Shown piece after piece: positions 34,501-34,581 of a DNA stretch of 34,581 bases. A program made the position numbers and the translations under genes. Numbering within the stretch: position 1 is the first letter of the stretch; every line of letters begins with the position of its first letter. The notes below the pieces were generated by a model, which worked only from the letters and a program-made list of their open reading frames with translations, was not told the DNA's origin and did no database searches. Where the stretch lies: positions 1 through 34,581 of the forward strand of contig NVRM01000017.1 in the NCBI GenBank assembly GCA_002400885.1. Reading direction: 5' to 3'. Source of the DNA: Flavobacteriaceae bacterium. GTDB lineage: Bacteria; Bacteroidota; Bacteroidia; Flavobacteriales; Flavobacteriaceae.

Positions 34501-34581
34501 AACCTGGACAATATAATTTGAAAGTAATAATTACTGCAACAGGGTGTTTTTCTATAGATTCAATTACCGTAGGAGAAAATA
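28515..34581 (+). CDS. Giant secreted surface protein with Ig/PKD-like repeats (5' part only)
   Basis: Open from ATG 28515 to the window end, 2,022 codons, with the stop beyond. A signal peptide (cut after FLNA, residue 23) starts it. From about residue 260 to 1295 runs a series of roughly 80-110-residue modules, each of the form AGxD..C.. then GxW, then DP.A.V.GL..G.Y.F.W and a second Cys before a D.V.I.V strand. Examples: NAGVDTTIGC, YAGVDKSVC, ADAGPDQCV, LDAGEDLEFC, NAGEDAFVC. A thrombospondin type 3 calcium-binding block (DDFDNDGVPDITDIDDDNDG and DSDNDGCTDANE) lies at about 1466-1530, then more Ig-like modules. This is the build of gliding adhesins such as SprB, exported by the type IX system. 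The C-terminal sorting domain, if any, is outside the window. Confidence 0.88.
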   Translation, partial: MIKRLTIGAYICFVSFFTSFLNAQCGVNIGEEGERVVCSTQSLFFRAGLTGAYSDARWVRLDPNDNSIEVTSDFPPAINYNEFDLKSDITSADNTGLVPAGTYHFRLKYSCEGDEKEASDIVKIKVLDNTLADVSEDFDNPSFVEITTPNKDWAPYLADRVTLDPDYSKYYSYIGCFNDVISITGNGGKVTGEIGEWVLVKKFSANQIVHTHSGDQLTINLGVYPKLSYVIYDYIISNPSNNSCVSKIRVKIQNSAGQPVNAGVDTTIGCYTTTTTFKANASIPSVGGQGRWSFVSGPNTPRISNVYVNRATFSNLIEGEYVFRWTVIGVCINGSDEVNISVLPASQSVSVINVPNSKIFLCDFSVTEVVLEATEPLLKGEEALWELKSPVNEIPTITIDHPTTGNTIVRGLNGAIPKYVFKYSISNEFGCVSSKNVEVYFNESPELDLSNVADGIQILACGISDTTIEFNYRAGTAITYKFLSGPSGFPTKTLYSARNTTAKTGKISLKELAIGVYVLEIKNSNDKATLNTACDAAVENVTIFVSAKIENPILGEKQIITCLDSTANLLGNEIFLFGTNVVANVAINWSQVSGPVLATIENKNNRESLVTGFSEKGTYVFRYTVNSGPGCEEKFADMEVLVVKDPEPPYAGVDKSVCINETITLDAEISDGQIGEWTVSPSADVSFSDTTDPKAIVTGLSVPENAYTFTWTVENEAVFNCGTPASSSFILTTGVRDIGTQADAGPDQCVEKEANGDTVFYLQGNRPESHQGIWFVDLGENVLIADINDPLSKVTVSNMNSMNYEFTWKLEKEGAFCETEDVVNISISHNPDGVILDAGEDLEFCGTSFQFSATSNVSDYQSGTWLLVSGIVGFEIDDPSSLTANVSNLVPGNYTFKYLLSFEGCTIISDIVNIRVGAEINTVNAGEDAFVCHTLNTYQLQGSPLVDGEIGVWSILDDTVGTPIFSDVSDPNAHISSLTSGTYNLRWSVTNSSACDIQKDDVVITVDTQVFTGDDQKICIANGANFANAILTAQPSQIDGEWTLFSGPNGSNIEDYSALNINQGIGSVNAAVEGLIIGGFTFKFTANPSEIGCLEENSVLINVQVTGAISAGPNAGVDRSLCLSDLVDLGNKITLNGNAFPSDGTVNNAYWNIASAPKIHSISLSDINSPNSDVTGKFFAGIYVFEWVYENNCSIIKDIVKVQLFEDNISADAGLDLLICALDQPVMNAKFPLNAIGKWSVIEEPLGAALSINAPNDPKTSINNLRVPGTYKLQWYVKGLGGCGEDSDEVLIVVKALPNISNASLKQCDSNTLTELGGVFTLSDANSQIYTADLSEVTISYYSNIETLGDPLVDRYATITDHTIVYAKVEDTTTGCSDVSALELIVEQTKVPVITSPQSFLGTAHTLAEIRIENGANIKWYSDPEGLVPVSENTVISDSTEFYATQTPDGCVESIPIKVIINIRILDDFDNDGVPDITDIDDDNDGILDVHETGTNLEGVLNSLNIDSDNDGCTDANEAYNDLSTDPNNDGTYGGKLEGESSVEVNGGIKDLLYPADVSGYESLSNSTSSNGPTSIVNQSVNIEVNELDTVQMSGLQLSGNETLVFSWEYRATVDDEWIVIVGSSIASNFQDINTLNPRIVNTPFSFGQYEFRSYVTSTSNICLGLYSDVFKLSVHELPKDTLVVTGDNTICLGETSIITVKLSEIGVRYELRNENDTTIVLLAVNGTSFDISFSVEPTETSTYSLLAVNVVSSASIVLKTKVIITVKSIPEVSSVVLGDTVCERETATVIVKNTNSSFWYTLRNDIDGSVVGIPLQGNGSDLSFSVENLTLTSTFNVLISNSNCEAILSDKPIVAIITAPDLPVVLDSNISYCLNDTASLLSANGERLKWYDQSGVLLAQAPTPNTSSAGSALYYVTSTNVSGCESLKKQIKVSVYEKPIAVSDYETSLNNVLTCSNLTVKLNASKSSSSNGVLSYEWTGPNAFTASTSLIEVSEPGQYNLKVIITATGCFSIDSITVGEN

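Overview
The window (34,581 bp, AT-rich, no rRNA or tRNA seen) looks like chromosome of a marine-type member of the Bacteroidota, most likely family Flavobacteriaceae. Evidence: a SusC/SusD pair; a surface lipoprotein with an acidic stretch right after the lipobox cysteine; a bifunctional aspartokinase-homoserine dehydrogenase leading thrA-thrB-thrC; promoters that fit the Bacteroidetes form (TTG, about 18-22 bp, TAnnTTTG) rather than -35/-10; almost no Shine-Dalgarno sites; and a giant Ig-like/thrombospondin-3 surface protein of the gliding-adhesin kind. All functions are read from sequence motifs and remembered family features; no database search was possible.

Layout. 1-4.9 kb (- strand): complete threonine operon thrA-thrB-thrC, with a Bacteroidetes promoter and a Thr/Ile-rich candidate leader peptide upstream. 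5.3-6.75 kb (+): an NhaC-type Na+/H+ antiporter. 6.75-7.02 kb: a cluster of degenerate TAGGAC-type direct, tandem and inverted repeats between convergent genes. 7.0-9.7 kb (-): a large AsmA-like inner-membrane protein. 10.2-10.8 kb (-): a small protein with a C-terminal ACT-like region. 11.3-15.9 kb (+): a susC-susD pair with its own promoter and palindromes, closed by a strong, probably bidirectional terminator; no glycanase gene accompanies it.

16.0-21.75 kb (-): a five-gene amino-sugar operon transcribed as nucleotidyltransferase, NahK-like N-acetylhexosamine 1-kinase, FHS-family sugar transporter, NagB fused to a PIG-L/LmbE deacetylase, and a small unknown protein. Upstream lie three near-palindromic sites spaced 23 and 22 bp. 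Divergent from it is a LacI-family regulator (22.6-23.6 kb, +). Back to back with that gene (stop codons touching) is a 2-keto-3-deoxygluconate (KDG) operon on the - strand: kdgK, kdgA, a hexuronate-type MFS transporter, then a CBM9-like protein behind an intrinsic terminator. A 24-bp perfect palindrome overlaps the kdgK -33 box, and hairpins sit in each intercistronic gap. A DoxX-like membrane protein (27.7-28.1 kb) follows.

28.5 kb to the end (+): the first 2,022 codons of a giant secreted surface protein with a signal peptide, tandem Ig/PKD-like repeats and a calcium-binding thrombospondin type 3 block; its C terminus lies beyond the window.

How the parts may work together (inference): the centre is a sugar-catabolic island with an amino-sugar branch (GlcNAc/GalNAc uptake, 1-phosphorylation and activation, plus deamination of GlcN-6-P) and a uronate branch (KDG to pyruvate and glyceraldehyde-3-phosphate), with one LacI regulator between them. 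That would suit growth on polymers containing both hexosamine and uronic acid, or two unrelated neighbouring pathways. The likeliest novel elements are regulatory: the phased triple site upstream of the amino-sugar operon, the kdg palindrome, the intercistronic hairpins, and the repeat cluster that supplies the nhaC stop codon.
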